Shown here piece by piece: positions 52,388-60,396 of a stretch of 64,000 bases of DNA. The stretch's first letter is position 1, and the number at the start of each line of letters is the position of its first letter. The stretch covers positions 1 through 64,000 of IMG/VR virus record IMGVR_UViG_3300035698_029839. One strand, 5' to 3'. The position numbers were made by a program, and so were the translations under genes. The notes below the pieces were generated by a model. The model searched no databases, had not been told where the DNA came from, and was given only the letters and a program-made list of their open reading frames with translations. The DNA comes from a virus.

Positions 52388-52636
52388 ATGATTAAAAAAA
52401 TGTTTAATAAGATGTTAGATAAGGCAAAAGAAATGCCTAAGGGATCGGCTGAGGGTGCTATAGTAGGGCTTATATTGGCGTTTATATTAGTGGTATTTCT
52501 TTTGGTTTGGTTCTTCTGTGCTTGCCACGGTTGGTTAGTTCTTGCATTCCCAACTTTTGTAGCTTTCCCAAAATGGGCTTTTGTGTTGTTAATGTTTATT
52601 CTGGCTGGTGGTAGTAGCGGTAATAAAAGTTCTTAA
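52388..52636 (+). CDS. Small membrane protein (82 aa)
   Basis: An amphipathic basic N-terminus (MIKKMFNKMLDKAKEMPKGS) is followed by two hydrophobic segments, about 25-45 (VGLILAFILVVFLLVWFFCA) and 50-73 (LVLAFPTFVAFPKWAFVLLM). AAGGAAAA upstream. Size and topology are compatible with a holin or superinfection-exclusion protein, but there is no lysis gene next to it. Function unknown. Confidence 0.7.
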   Translation: MIKKMFNKMLDKAKEMPKGSAEGAIVGLILAFILVVFLLVWFFCACHGWLVLAFPTFVAFPKWAFVLLMFILAGGSSGNKSS

Positions 52637-52644
52637 GGGGATTC

Positions 52645-52710
52645 ATGAATAATACTTATGCGGAATTGATAGATAAGCATAAAGGGGAAGTTGCTTTTAT
52701 ATTTAGGTGA
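52645..52710 (+). pseudogene. Remnant of a GT42/MptE-like gene start (21 codons)
   Basis: ATG at 52645 after AAGGGG gives NNTYAELIDKHKGEVAFIF and then stops at TGA. This is alignable with the first 20 residues of the genes at 53705 (NTYLSLQDKHVGKSCIILG) and 57172 (ELKELQDKHKDEIIFVVG). It is the stub of a third paralogue, cut off just before a promoter and an HNH endonuclease gene. Confidence 0.65.
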
Positions 52711-52727
52711 AGGATAAATCTTAATTT
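52699..52727 (+). promoter_or_regulatory. AGTGA-class promoter (ATATTT-N17-TAATTT)
   Basis: ATATTT 52699-52704, AGGTGAAGG spacer start, TAATTT 52722-52727 then TGTAG. Its start overlaps the gene stub. It drives the HNH endonuclease. Confidence 0.5.
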
Positions 52728-52777
52728 TGTAGAATTAATATAATATTAATTATTTAATGATACAAAAGGAGATTATT

Positions 52778-53698
52778 ATGTTAATAAAAATATGTGATAT
52801 ATGTAAAAAAGAATTTAAGAACAGGAATAAGAACCAGCGATTTTGTTCCAGAGCGTGTTATGGTAAAAGCAAATGTAAAAATACTACTAGAAATTGTTTA
52901 TTTTGTAAGAAGGAGTTTAATGTTGGTTATGTCGGTCATAATCAGAAATTTTGTTCTAATAAATGTTTTGGTTTATCTATAAGAACAAAAAAAATAATAA
53001 ATTGTTTGGAATGTGGTAAAGAATTTAAGCAGAAAGATTCAAAACAAAAATTTTGTTCTAAGATTTGTTCCCAGAAAAATCGTTGTAAGAATGTTTATAA
53101 AGATTGTAAATATTGTAATAAAGAATTTAAAATATTAAATAAAAATCAGAGATATTGTAGCCGCCAGTGTGCAAATTTAAGTTTACATCAAAAGGTGACT
53201 AGTAAGAAATGCGAATTTTGCAGCAAAATTTTTACTAGTAATATACATTTTAGAAAATACTGCGATGATGAATGTGCGAAAGCTGCACATAAAGAAAAAA
53301 GTAAAAAGATAATAAAAAAATGTGAAGAATGCGGTGATACATATATCACCGCACATAAAAATCAAAAATTTTGTTCTTTACAATGTGTTGGAAAAAGAAA
53401 TTCTAAATTAAAATTATTAGTGCCCACTAAGAATGGTAAGAAAAAAATAACCTATAATAAAAAAAGAAGTTATTTATCTAGGCATAATGCAGAAAAAAAG
53501 ATTAACAGAAAACTTAAAAAAGGAGAAGTTGTTCATCATGTAGATTGCGATCCTAGAAACGATGTTCCAGATAATTTATATATTTTTAAAAATAATGGAG
53601 AACATGTAATTTGTCATGGTGAAATTTATGGTTTGGTTAAGTGTTTACTAGAAGATGATATTATAAAATTTGTGGATGGTAGATATGAAAGGATTTAG
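52778..53698 (+). CDS. Free-standing HNH endonuclease with Cys-rich finger repeats
   Basis: 306 residues starting at ATG 52778, 8 bases after AAGGAG (an ATG at 52757 overlaps the Shine-Dalgarno). About seven repeats of a C-x2-C-x-K-x-F-x(5)-N-Q-K-F-C-S-x2-C finger (for example CLECGKEFKQKDSKQKFC) lead to a C-terminal HNH domain: KLKKGEVVHHVDCDPRNDVP, DNLYIF, EHVICHGEIYG. A mobile endonuclease. The sialyltransferase-like gene follows 6 bases later, and a stub of a similar gene precedes it. Confidence 0.82.
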   Translation: MLIKICDICKKEFKNRNKNQRFCSRACYGKSKCKNTTRNCLFCKKEFNVGYVGHNQKFCSNKCFGLSIRTKKIINCLECGKEFKQKDSKQKFCSKICSQKNRCKNVYKDCKYCNKEFKILNKNQRYCSRQCANLSLHQKVTSKKCEFCSKIFTSNIHFRKYCDDECAKAAHKEKSKKIIKKCEECGDTYITAHKNQKFCSLQCVGKRNSKLKLLVPTKNGKKKITYNKKRSYLSRHNAEKKINRKLKKGEVVHHVDCDPRNDVPDNLYIFKNNGEHVICHGEIYGLVKCLLEDDIIKFVDGRYERI

Positions 53699-53704
53699 GA
53701 AGCA

Positions 53705-54412
53705 ATGAATACATATTTAAGTCTTCAAGATAAGCATGTGGGAAAATCGTGCATAATTCTAGGGGCTGGGCCTTCTTTATATGATTTCTGTCTGTCTTAT
53801 CATTTTAGAGAGATATTAGATCACGTTATAGTCTCTATCAATTCAGCATTCATGCCTTTAGCAGGGTTTGATCTGAATCCAGAAAAACATTATTGGATTT
53901 CTAATGACACATTATGTCGCAGATGGAGTTACTGGAAAGATATTGAGGAATCTAAATGCACAAAGGTAGTTCGTGATAGTTGGTTAAAATATAAAGAACA
54001 AATGACTAATACTTTGTTTTTCTCTCCACGTCCTACCCCAGAAGATGTGGTTAATCCTAAAGATACTGGATTGTGTTATTGCTCCTCTGCTCCTACTGCT
54101 ATTGACTTAGCCATTCAAATGGGTTGTAAAAAAATTATTCTTTTTGGCATAGATCATAATGATAGTAGTGGTAGGCATCATTTCTGGCAGTTGTTATACG
54201 ATAGAGAGAATAGACCAACGGCTAATGCTAATATTTATGATTCTTGGCGAAAACAAAAAAAAGTTTTTGAGTTTAATAATAAGTCTTATAAAGCTCTGAA
54301 AAAATTTGCTAATATGAAAAAAGTAGAGATATATAATTGTAGTAATATGACTGAAGTTGATACTTTTGAAAGAATTTCAATAGAATATGCTTTTAAGATA
54401 ATAGGAAAATAG
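53705..54412 (+). CDS. Sialyltransferase-like (GT42/MptE-like, DUF115) protein
   Basis: 235 residues. The N-terminal motif SCIILGAGPSLYDF matches the nucleotide-binding G-x-G-P-S-L of the GT42 (CstII)/DUF115-MptE fold. IVSINSAFMPL and KHYWISND follow, then CYCSSAPTAIDLAIQMGCKK and IILFGIDHNDSSGRHHF, the second conserved block with the G-I-D motif. It may transfer a sialic or related acid from a CMP-sugar. A CMP-sialate-synthetase-like gene is 5 kb downstream. A second homologue is at 57172. Confidence 0.7.
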   Translation: MNTYLSLQDKHVGKSCIILGAGPSLYDFCLSYHFREILDHVIVSINSAFMPLAGFDLNPEKHYWISNDTLCRRWSYWKDIEESKCTKVVRDSWLKYKEQMTNTLFFSPRPTPEDVVNPKDTGLCYCSSAPTAIDLAIQMGCKKIILFGIDHNDSSGRHHFWQLLYDRENRPTANANIYDSWRKQKKVFEFNNKSYKALKKFANMKKVEIYNCSNMTEVDTFERISIEYAFKIIGK

Positions 54413-54415
54413 ATA

Positions 54416-54613
54416 ATGACTAATGCATTGATAGAAAAAATATTGATAAAAAAAGTTAGAGAATTAGAAGGAAGAATTGAGAGATTAGAAAATGGCAAAA
54501 AACCTTATGATGATCCTTATAAAAAATCTAATCCTTACGATTTATCAGAAGTGGCAGGTATAATAAAAAATCATAAAGAAGAAAAAAATGAAATTTTATC
54601 ACGGAACAACTAA
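54416..54613 (+). CDS. Small coiled-coil hypothetical protein (65 aa)
   Basis: 65 residues, coiled-coil start (EKILIKKVRELEGRIERLEN) and an acidic tail. It overlaps the next gene by 26 bases. No family recognised. Confidence 0.55.
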   Translation: MTNALIEKILIKKVRELEGRIERLENGKKPYDDPYKKSNPYDLSEVAGIIKNHKEEKNEILSRNN

Positions 54614-54947
54614 AAAAAATTGGAAGAAGATCCAAAAAGAAGGAGTTCTCTGGGGATATAGAGATGGTATTGAAGGTCCGACTCTGGATTATAGATACAC
54701 TTATCTAACTCCTGATCTTGAAGTAGCAGAAGAACAGGGTAGTAAGGAAGTTATTTTAGAGGTTGAATATGATCCCATAGGAGTAGGGAATAAGGTTAAT
54801 GGGAAAACTATAGATAATTATGCTTTTGGACCTGAACCAGGGCAAATAGTTAAGCCAGGAGATCATTGCTGGCAATTCTCTGTGTTTGTCCCTATTGATT
54901 TAAAATATGTGAAAATTTTTAAGGAGAAAAGAAGAAATGAAAAATAA
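54588..54947 (+). CDS. ADP-ribosyltransferase-like protein (119 aa)
   Basis: 119 residues. KFYHGTTKKNWKKIQKEGVL matches the first motif (Y-H-G-T, NAD-binding His) of the H-Y-E class of ADP-ribosyltransferases and Tpt1-like enzymes. YTYLTPDLEVAEEQGSKEVI gives the second (Y/T-L-T) block, and VEYDPIG the third. It is small but in range for phage or toxin ARTs. It could modify a host protein or nucleic acid. I am confident of the fold class but not of the substrate. Confidence 0.65.
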   Translation: MKFYHGTTKKNWKKIQKEGVLWGYRDGIEGPTLDYRYTYLTPDLEVAEEQGSKEVILEVEYDPIGVGNKVNGKTIDNYAFGPEPGQIVKPGDHCWQFSVFVPIDLKYVKIFKEKRRNEK

Positions 54948-55533
54948 AAAGAAAAAAAATATTTTAGAAAATGTTGAAATGTTGTCACAACCATTATTAA
55001 CAGAAGAAGGATTTGTTAATGAGGCGTGTATGAATGAATTAAATACTTTTATTTCAAAGATGCCTAAAAGTTATGATAGATTAAATAGAAATGATGAATG
55101 GACAATTAAAAAATGGACTTTTAAAAAAGATATAACAAGAGGATTGGCAAAATATGCAATTTCTCAATCTCCATATGTTTGTCCTGATAATTTAGAAGGA
55201 GTAATTAAATATTTAGATGCTTGTCTTGAGAAAGAAGTGGAATGGGAAGAATCTGGAATGGCAGAGCTTAGTTTGTGTGATATAAATAAATTATTACATA
55301 ATATATTATATGAGCAGGGATTTTCTTTTTTTGATGAATGGAATAAAGCTAAAAAGGGAAATGTAGAAGTGCAATTTTGTTCTAGATATTCAAAAGTTGA
55401 AGATCCTGATTATGAATTTATAGATTTAGATGCTCTTTTGCATAATGTTTGTCTTGATATAAGAATGGAAAGAAGGGCTTCGGATAAGTTCGATGAAGAA
55501 TTCCAAAAAGAGGAAATAAAAAATAAAAAATAA
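54937..55533 (+). CDS. Hypothetical protein (198 aa)
   Basis: 198 residues, helical and charged, with KMPKSYDRLNRNDEWTIKKW and YEFIDLDALLHNVCLDI. Lys-rich N- and C-termini. Overlaps the previous gene by 11 bases. No family recognised. Confidence 0.55.
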   Translation: MKNKKKKNILENVEMLSQPLLTEEGFVNEACMNELNTFISKMPKSYDRLNRNDEWTIKKWTFKKDITRGLAKYAISQSPYVCPDNLEGVIKYLDACLEKEVEWEESGMAELSLCDINKLLHNILYEQGFSFFDEWNKAKKGNVEVQFCSRYSKVEDPDYEFIDLDALLHNVCLDIRMERRASDKFDEEFQKEEIKNKK

Positions 55534-55541
55534 AAGAGGGT

Positions 55542-55570
55542 TTTTAAACGATTGTGTGTAATTATATAAT
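55542..55570 (+). promoter_or_regulatory. Promoter, TTTTAA-N17-TATAAT
   Basis: TTTTAA 55542-55547 and a perfect TATAAT 55565-55570 with a 17-base spacer, about 48 bases before the RHH-like gene's ATG at 55618. It shares GGTTTTTAAAC with the promoter at 15566. Confidence 0.65.
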
Positions 55571-55617
55571 TAGTTAATAATTTAATTGCCTAATTTTATA
55601 ATAATAGGAGAGAGATA

Positions 55618-55938
55618 ATGGCAAAGAGAAAGAAAAAAGAAAGCATAGCAGAGCTTAGAAAAAGAGTTTCTAATGATGAGATTATGGACACTTCTGCTGG
55701 AGAAATGGTGTTAGATATAACTGCTAAAGATCCAGATGTTCAATCTGATGGTCTTATGACTACAGAGGCAAAGCTTCATCCTTCTGATTGTATTACTTTT
55801 TATATGAGAGTAAGGAAAGATCTGTTAGATCATATAAAACAATTGGCAAGAGAAAGATCTTATAATGAGCAGAAGGACATTACACATCAGATGTTGATTA
55901 TAGATGCTTTAGAAAAAGCATATCCAATGGAGAAATAA
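55618..55938 (+). CDS. Ribbon-helix-helix-like DNA-binding protein (106 aa)
   Basis: 106 residues. A basic, disordered N-terminus precedes TFYMRVRKDLLDHIKQLARE and DITHQMLIIDALEKA, a strand-helix-helix layout like ParG/CopG. GGAGAGA lies upstream. It probably regulates its own promoter (TTTTAA class) or others of that class. Confidence 0.62.
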   Translation: MAKRKKKESIAELRKRVSNDEIMDTSAGEMVLDITAKDPDVQSDGLMTTEAKLHPSDCITFYMRVRKDLLDHIKQLARERSYNEQKDITHQMLIIDALEKAYPMEK

Positions 55939-55939
55939 A

Positions 55940-57181
55940 GTGGTGGGAAGAAAGTTAACAACAAAATTCACAACAAAAGAATTTATAGATAAGGCTATTT
56001 TGACCCATGGAGATAAGTATGATTATAGTGAAGTAGATTATAAAAATCAACTAACGAAAGTTAAAATATTTTGTAAAAAACATAAAATATATTTTCATCA
56101 AATCCCAAAAATACATTTTACTGGAAGTGGATGCAGAGAATGTGGTAAAGAAAAGGTAGGAGAAATAGTCGGGGACAGAAGTAGATTGACAAAGGAGCAA
56201 ATTATAGAAAGGGGTATAGAGGTTCACGGCAATAGATATGATTACTCTGAAGTTGAATATATAAATTACAACACTAATATTAAAATATTTTGTAAAAAAT
56301 GTAGGAAATATTTCTTACAAACTCCTCTTCATCATATTCTTGCGAAAAAACAATGTCCATTATGCTCTCCCCAAAAAAAGTTTTATTATTCATTCCCTAA
56401 AAAACAGAAATCATTAAAAATTACTGGAAGGGATACATTTATTAGAGAAGCAAAAAATATTCATGGGAATAAATATGAATATTTCGATGTTGATTTTAAA
56501 GGCATGAAAATAAAAATTAAGATATTTTGTAAAAAGCATAAAAAATATTTCTTCCAAAGTCCATATAATCATTTAAAAGGATCTGGATGTCGTCAGTGTG
56601 GGACAGAAAGAATGGTTGCAAAAAGGTCTTTTAGTAAAGAAGATTTTATAAAAAGAGCAAAATATATTCATGAAGATAGATATGATTATTCTAAAGTTAA
56701 ATATATTAATATGAAAATTAAAGTAAAAATTAAATGTTTAAAGCATGGAATATATTTTTATCAGCGTCCAAATGGGCATTTGGTGGGGCAGGGGTGTCCA
56801 TTTTGTCTTAAAAAATATGAGGGTAAAGCATATGATATAATAAAAAATATATTTAATGATTGGGATGTTCAACGTCATAAAAAGATTTGGCATTCATATA
56901 GGAATTATAATCATAAAAGATTTTGTGATTTTTGGTTGGAAAAAGATGATATTAAAATTATGGTTGAGTATGATGGAAAACAGCATTATATGCCAGTAAG
57001 ATTTAACGGTATGGCTGTTGGAAAAGCAAAAATAAGATTTAAAGAGCAACAGAAAATAGATAAATTAGATACTGATTTTTGTAAAGAAAATAATATTATT
57101 CTTCATAGAATAAAATATAATGAGGATGAGAAAAAATCAATTGTTGGACTAAGGAGTAAAGTCGATAATTTATGGAATTAA
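55940..57181 (+). CDS. Free-standing homing endonuclease (DUF723 repeats + PD-(D/E)XK)
   Basis: 413 residues, GTG start. Four DUF723-type repeats, each K-A-x-x-x-H-G-D-K-Y-D-Y-S-x-V-x-Y followed by V-K-I-x-C-x-x-H and GSGCREC-like Cys pairs. The C-terminal nuclease has KRFCDFWLEKDDIKIMVEYD (Asp, Glu), DGKQHYMPVRF, QQKIDKLDTDFCKENNIIL and HRIKY, like Vsr/REase-type homing nucleases. Its last 10 bases overlap the next gene, so it was inserted into a gene junction. Confidence 0.82.
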   Translation: MVGRKLTTKFTTKEFIDKAILTHGDKYDYSEVDYKNQLTKVKIFCKKHKIYFHQIPKIHFTGSGCRECGKEKVGEIVGDRSRLTKEQIIERGIEVHGNRYDYSEVEYINYNTNIKIFCKKCRKYFLQTPLHHILAKKQCPLCSPQKKFYYSFPKKQKSLKITGRDTFIREAKNIHGNKYEYFDVDFKGMKIKIKIFCKKHKKYFFQSPYNHLKGSGCRQCGTERMVAKRSFSKEDFIKRAKYIHEDRYDYSKVKYINMKIKVKIKCLKHGIYFYQRPNGHLVGQGCPFCLKKYEGKAYDIIKNIFNDWDVQRHKKIWHSYRNYNHKRFCDFWLEKDDIKIMVEYDGKQHYMPVRFNGMAVGKAKIRFKEQQKIDKLDTDFCKENNIILHRIKYNEDEKKSIVGLRSKVDNLWN

Positions 57182-57891
57182 AAGAATTACAAGACAAGCA
57201 TAAAGACGAGATAATTTTTGTTGTTGGTAGTGGTCCTTCGATGAAAGATATCGAGGCTGATATATTAAAAGGTTATACTGTTATAGCGGTTAATGGAGGA
57301 ATTGCTAAAGTTACATTTGCTCAATATGTGATCAGCGATGACAGAGATATCATGAGCTGGAGTTATTTTAATATAGTTAGAAAATCTAATTGTATTTGTT
57401 TATTTTATGAGGATAAATTTAAAAATCATATAGATAACTCGTTAAAAGAAAGAACTATTTTTTATAAACATAAGAGCTGGTTTTCACCTCCTTCTACTTA
57501 TAATTTGCCAGATGGACTTGTTTTAACTAAAGATGTTGAAAAACCCATAGTAGGTAGCAGGACAAGTTTTTCTAGCGGAGTCCATCTGGCATACTGTATG
57601 GGGGCAAAAGTTATTGTTTTGTTAGGTAATGATTGCAGACTAAAAAATGGTAAGAGATATTTTTTTCAATATCCTGGCGAGCAAAAACAATATCGCGTAA
57701 AAGGTAGAAAATTTACTCATCAAACTCAGAACAGGGGTTTTAATAAAGATTCTTTTGTGGAGTATTGGAATTGCTTTGCAGAAGCGAATAAAGATAATGA
57801 AATTAATATTATAGATGCTTCCGATAGTTGCTTAGATTGTTTTCCTAAGATGAGCATAAGAGAAGTATTAGATAATTACAAAGGAGAATGA
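57172..57891 (+). CDS. Sialyltransferase-like (GT42/MptE-like) protein
   Basis: 239 residues. IIFVVGSGPSMKDIEADIL is the GT42-type nucleotide-binding start, VIAVNGGIAKVTFAQYVISD follows, and SRTSFSSGVHLAYCMGAKVI and VLLGNDCRLKNGKRYFF match the CstII block S-G-x-x-L-A-x-x-x-G. FTHQTQNRGFNKDSF may hold the catalytic His. Paralogue of 53705 and of the stub at 52645. A CMP-sugar donor is inferred from the NeuA-like gene nearby. Confidence 0.7.
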   Translation: MELKELQDKHKDEIIFVVGSGPSMKDIEADILKGYTVIAVNGGIAKVTFAQYVISDDRDIMSWSYFNIVRKSNCICLFYEDKFKNHIDNSLKERTIFYKHKSWFSPPSTYNLPDGLVLTKDVEKPIVGSRTSFSSGVHLAYCMGAKVIVLLGNDCRLKNGKRYFFQYPGEQKQYRVKGRKFTHQTQNRGFNKDSFVEYWNCFAEANKDNEINIIDASDSCLDCFPKMSIREVLDNYKGE

Positions 57892-57892
57892 A

Positions 57893-58534
57893 ATGATAAC
57901 AAGATCAAAAGAAAAACCAATTGTATTTAAAGATGGTGTAAAAGTAGACATGTCGATCGCGAGTGATCAGTGGGTAGATGATGGTATTATAAAAGAAGAA
58001 ATGGAATATATATCTAAAATGACAGAAGGACTTTCTACGGGAACTATGGCCAATGATAAGGAGTATGTTGATTTAAAGAATAGGGTTGTAGCAGAAATGA
58101 TTAATGAAAAAGTTTCTTCTCTTAAAAAGAAGTTATCAGTATCTGCCAAGAAGAAAAATGATATTTATGATCATGCAAGAAAATCTCAAGAAGAGGCATT
58201 GAGAAAAACTCAAGATTATACTAGGCAAATAGCCGAAAAGCCTAATCAGGCTATTTACCTTGATGAATTAACGGGAGAATATAAAATAAATTATGGTATC
58301 ACACCAGTTTCTCTAGTTGATGGTAGTTTGTATTCGAAAAGATGGCATAGCATAAATATCGAAAATATGAAGAAATATATTTCAAGGAGAGAAGAAGATA
58401 ATGAAAAGATTCTAAAAGAAATAAAAGTTAAAATGGATGCCCAGAAGAAGGATAATAAAAAACCTCTTAAAAAACCTCTTAAAAAGACGATGAAAAAGAA
58501 AGTAGTTAAGAAAATAGTTAAGGAGAAAAAATAA
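57893..58534 (+). CDS. Hypothetical coiled-coil, Lys-rich protein (213 aa)
   Basis: 213 residues after AAAGGAG. Central coiled coil (SSLKKKLSVSAKKKNDIYDH), a region KWHSI/YKINYG-like, and a Lys-rich C-terminus with repeated K-K-P-L-K. It could bind DNA or the capsid interior. No family recognised. Confidence 0.55.
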   Translation: MITRSKEKPIVFKDGVKVDMSIASDQWVDDGIIKEEMEYISKMTEGLSTGTMANDKEYVDLKNRVVAEMINEKVSSLKKKLSVSAKKKNDIYDHARKSQEEALRKTQDYTRQIAEKPNQAIYLDELTGEYKINYGITPVSLVDGSLYSKRWHSINIENMKKYISRREEDNEKILKEIKVKMDAQKKDNKKPLKKPLKKTMKKKVVKKIVKEKK

Positions 58535-58785
58535 TGTTATTGAGTGAAATTTTTAATGAAAAATATGAATTTGAAGAAGTATCGGTTGAGGAAGAAGGAG
58601 TTGAGGAAGAAGGAATGGCATATAAAATAGTTAATAATGGAAAAATGATTATGAATAAACTTTCGTTAGGTGAGGCAATTCTTTTTGCTCAAAAATTAGG
58701 AAGGAACGTTTGTGCTGATTATAAAAGATATCATGAAGAACAATTAAATTTTGAAAAAGGGAATTTTAAAAAGAATGATAAATAA
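58534..58785 (+). CDS. Hypothetical protein (83 aa)
   Basis: 83 residues; an EEVSVEEEGVEEEG stretch early and IVNNGKMIMNKLSLGEAILF later. Coupled to neighbours by short overlaps. Function unknown. Confidence 0.55.
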   Translation: MLLSEIFNEKYEFEEVSVEEEGVEEEGMAYKIVNNGKMIMNKLSLGEAILFAQKLGRNVCADYKRYHEEQLNFEKGNFKKNDK

Positions 58786-59521
58786 TAAAAAAATATTATG
58801 TGTAGTAACTGCCAGAGCTGGGTCAAAGGGAATAAAAAATAAAAATTATAGAGATTTATTTGGAAAACCTTTGTTTATGTGGTCTATGCTGGCAGCTCTT
58901 AATTCTAAATATATTGATACTATTGTTCTTTCTTCTAATTGTGAAGAGTGTGAAAAAATACATATTAATTGGGTTAAAGATTTAGAGGTTGAGCAGCAAG
59001 ATAGGATTTATTTTATAGATCGTCCTGACAAATATGCTACAGATACGTCTAAAAATGAAGAGGCTCTTATACATAGCTTAAGCGGTCTCGACACTCTCTA
59101 TGGCTTAAAGCATAATATCGTCATAAACCTCCAACCTACCAGCCCATGTCGATTAGGAGGGATTCTGGACGGTTGTATAGAGAAATATGGAGAAGGATAT
59201 GATAGTTTATTAACTGCTACAAAAGATACCCCTTTTATATGGCAGAAAATAGATGGGAAGTGGGAATATACAGTAGATAAAAATGATTGTTGTGATAGGA
59301 AGATGAGACAAGAATTTGAAGAACATGAATTTCTGTATCATGATTGTGGGTCGGTATATATGACAGATTCTAAAATTTTACTTGACAAAGAATGTAGAAT
59401 AGGTTATAATCCTTGTATCTTTGAGATTGAGGGCGTGAATAGTGTACAAATAGATAAAGAAGATGATTTTTTACTTATTGAAAAAATGATAGAAGCACAA
59501 GGTTTAAAGAGTTTAATATAA
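58775..59521 (+). CDS. neuA: CMP-sialate synthetase-like cytidylyltransferase (NeuA/PseF family)
   Basis: 248 residues from the ATG at 58775 (AAAGGGA upstream). ILCVVTARAGSKGIKNKNYR is the CMP-NeuAc/KDO synthetase signature. It continues LFGKPLFMWSMLAA, IVLSSNCEE, IDRPDKYATDTSKNEEALIH, INLQPTSPCRLGGIL and HDCGSVYMTDSK, and ends with VNSVQIDKEDDFLLIEKMI. It activates a nonulosonic acid as CMP-sugar. With two GT42-like proteins nearby it suggests a sialylation pathway. A stretch around 59080-59170 is richer in G and C than its surroundings. Confidence 0.85.
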   Translation: MINNKKILCVVTARAGSKGIKNKNYRDLFGKPLFMWSMLAALNSKYIDTIVLSSNCEECEKIHINWVKDLEVEQQDRIYFIDRPDKYATDTSKNEEALIHSLSGLDTLYGLKHNIVINLQPTSPCRLGGILDGCIEKYGEGYDSLLTATKDTPFIWQKIDGKWEYTVDKNDCCDRKMRQEFEEHEFLYHDCGSVYMTDSKILLDKECRIGYNPCIFEIEGVNSVQIDKEDDFLLIEKMIEAQGLKSLI

Positions 59522-59769
59522 TGGATAAAACAAAAGAAGAAAAATTTAGAGAAAAAATAGAAAAAATATATGAAGATATTAAAAAGAAATGTGAAAGATC
59601 TGGGAAAATTTGTAGGGATGAGGCTGAAAAAATAGCAGATGCTTTGCATTCGGAAGGTGAAGAAAATATCAAGCAAAGAAATAAGAATTATATTCAGTAT
59701 AGATATTGGGGATCAAGACAGCAAATTCTGGCAGAAATAAAAGAAGAAATAGAAAGAGCATTGGAATGA
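59521..59769 (+). CDS. Small hypothetical protein (82 aa)
   Basis: 82 residues, strongly charged and helical (KTKEEKFREKIEKIYEDIKK), with the middle part CERSGKICRDEAEKIADAL. Overlaps both neighbours. Function unknown. Confidence 0.6.
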   Translation: MDKTKEEKFREKIEKIYEDIKKKCERSGKICRDEAEKIADALHSEGEENIKQRNKNYIQYRYWGSRQQILAEIKEEIERALE

Positions 59770-60014
59770 AACTATATTATATTATAAATAAAATAACGAG
59801 ATGGCATAAATGTAGAACAGGAGGAATGTTAAATCGTTTGCAACATTTTGTTTATAATAAAAGAATAAAAAAATGTCCTAAATGCGCAAAGGAATATAAT
59901 AAGATAACACTCTTAATGGTATGTCCTTTATGCGGATATGTTTCTTGTAATTCTAGGACATGCATGGTACAAATTGGCAACGGAAGTAGAATATGTCCTA
60001 ATTGCTATATGTAG
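59766..60014 (+). CDS. Zinc-ribbon protein (82 aa)
   Basis: I start at ATG 59766, in an ATGA overlap with the previous stop. KKCPKCAKEY, MVCPLCGYVSC and ICPNCYM give three Cys pairs, like double zinc ribbons. Function unknown. Confidence 0.65.
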   Translation: MKLYYIINKITRWHKCRTGGMLNRLQHFVYNKRIKKCPKCAKEYNKITLLMVCPLCGYVSCNSRTCMVQIGNGSRICPNCYM

Positions 60015-60031
60015 GTGAGGAGTTTGATATA

Positions 60032-60379
60032 ATGGATTTATTTAAAAGTAGTGTGAATAATGAATTAATTAATTTGGATGATTTAGATACCTATCCTGAG
60101 GAATGGAAAAATCTGAACATCCATGAATTATTTTCAAAGTGTATGAATGAGGCAGGAGTTTCTATATTTTATATGGACTTTTTACATAAAGATGTTGATT
60201 GGGGTTCTCAAAGAAAACGAGTAGAAGTTTTATGTGCAGAGTTATCTACCATATGGAATTATGTTCGAAAGTTTGATACAGATAGAAAAGGTAGTATATC
60301 ATTTAATGAAGATGAATATCGTTTATCTCTTATGAAATGGTTGTTTCGTTTTCAGGACGAAACAGAAAATCAGTGTTAG
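60032..60379 (+). CDS. Hypothetical protein (115 aa)
   Basis: ATG at 60032, 9 bases after AGGTGAGGAG; a TTG at 60002 is in frame but overlaps the previous gene. Helical, aromatic (FYMDFLHKDVDWGSQRKRVE). No family recognised. Confidence 0.6.
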   Translation: MDLFKSSVNNELINLDDLDTYPEEWKNLNIHELFSKCMNEAGVSIFYMDFLHKDVDWGSQRKRVEVLCAELSTIWNYVRKFDTDRKGSISFNEDEYRLSLMKWLFRFQDETENQC

Positions 60380-60396
60380 ATATTTAATATAGGAAT

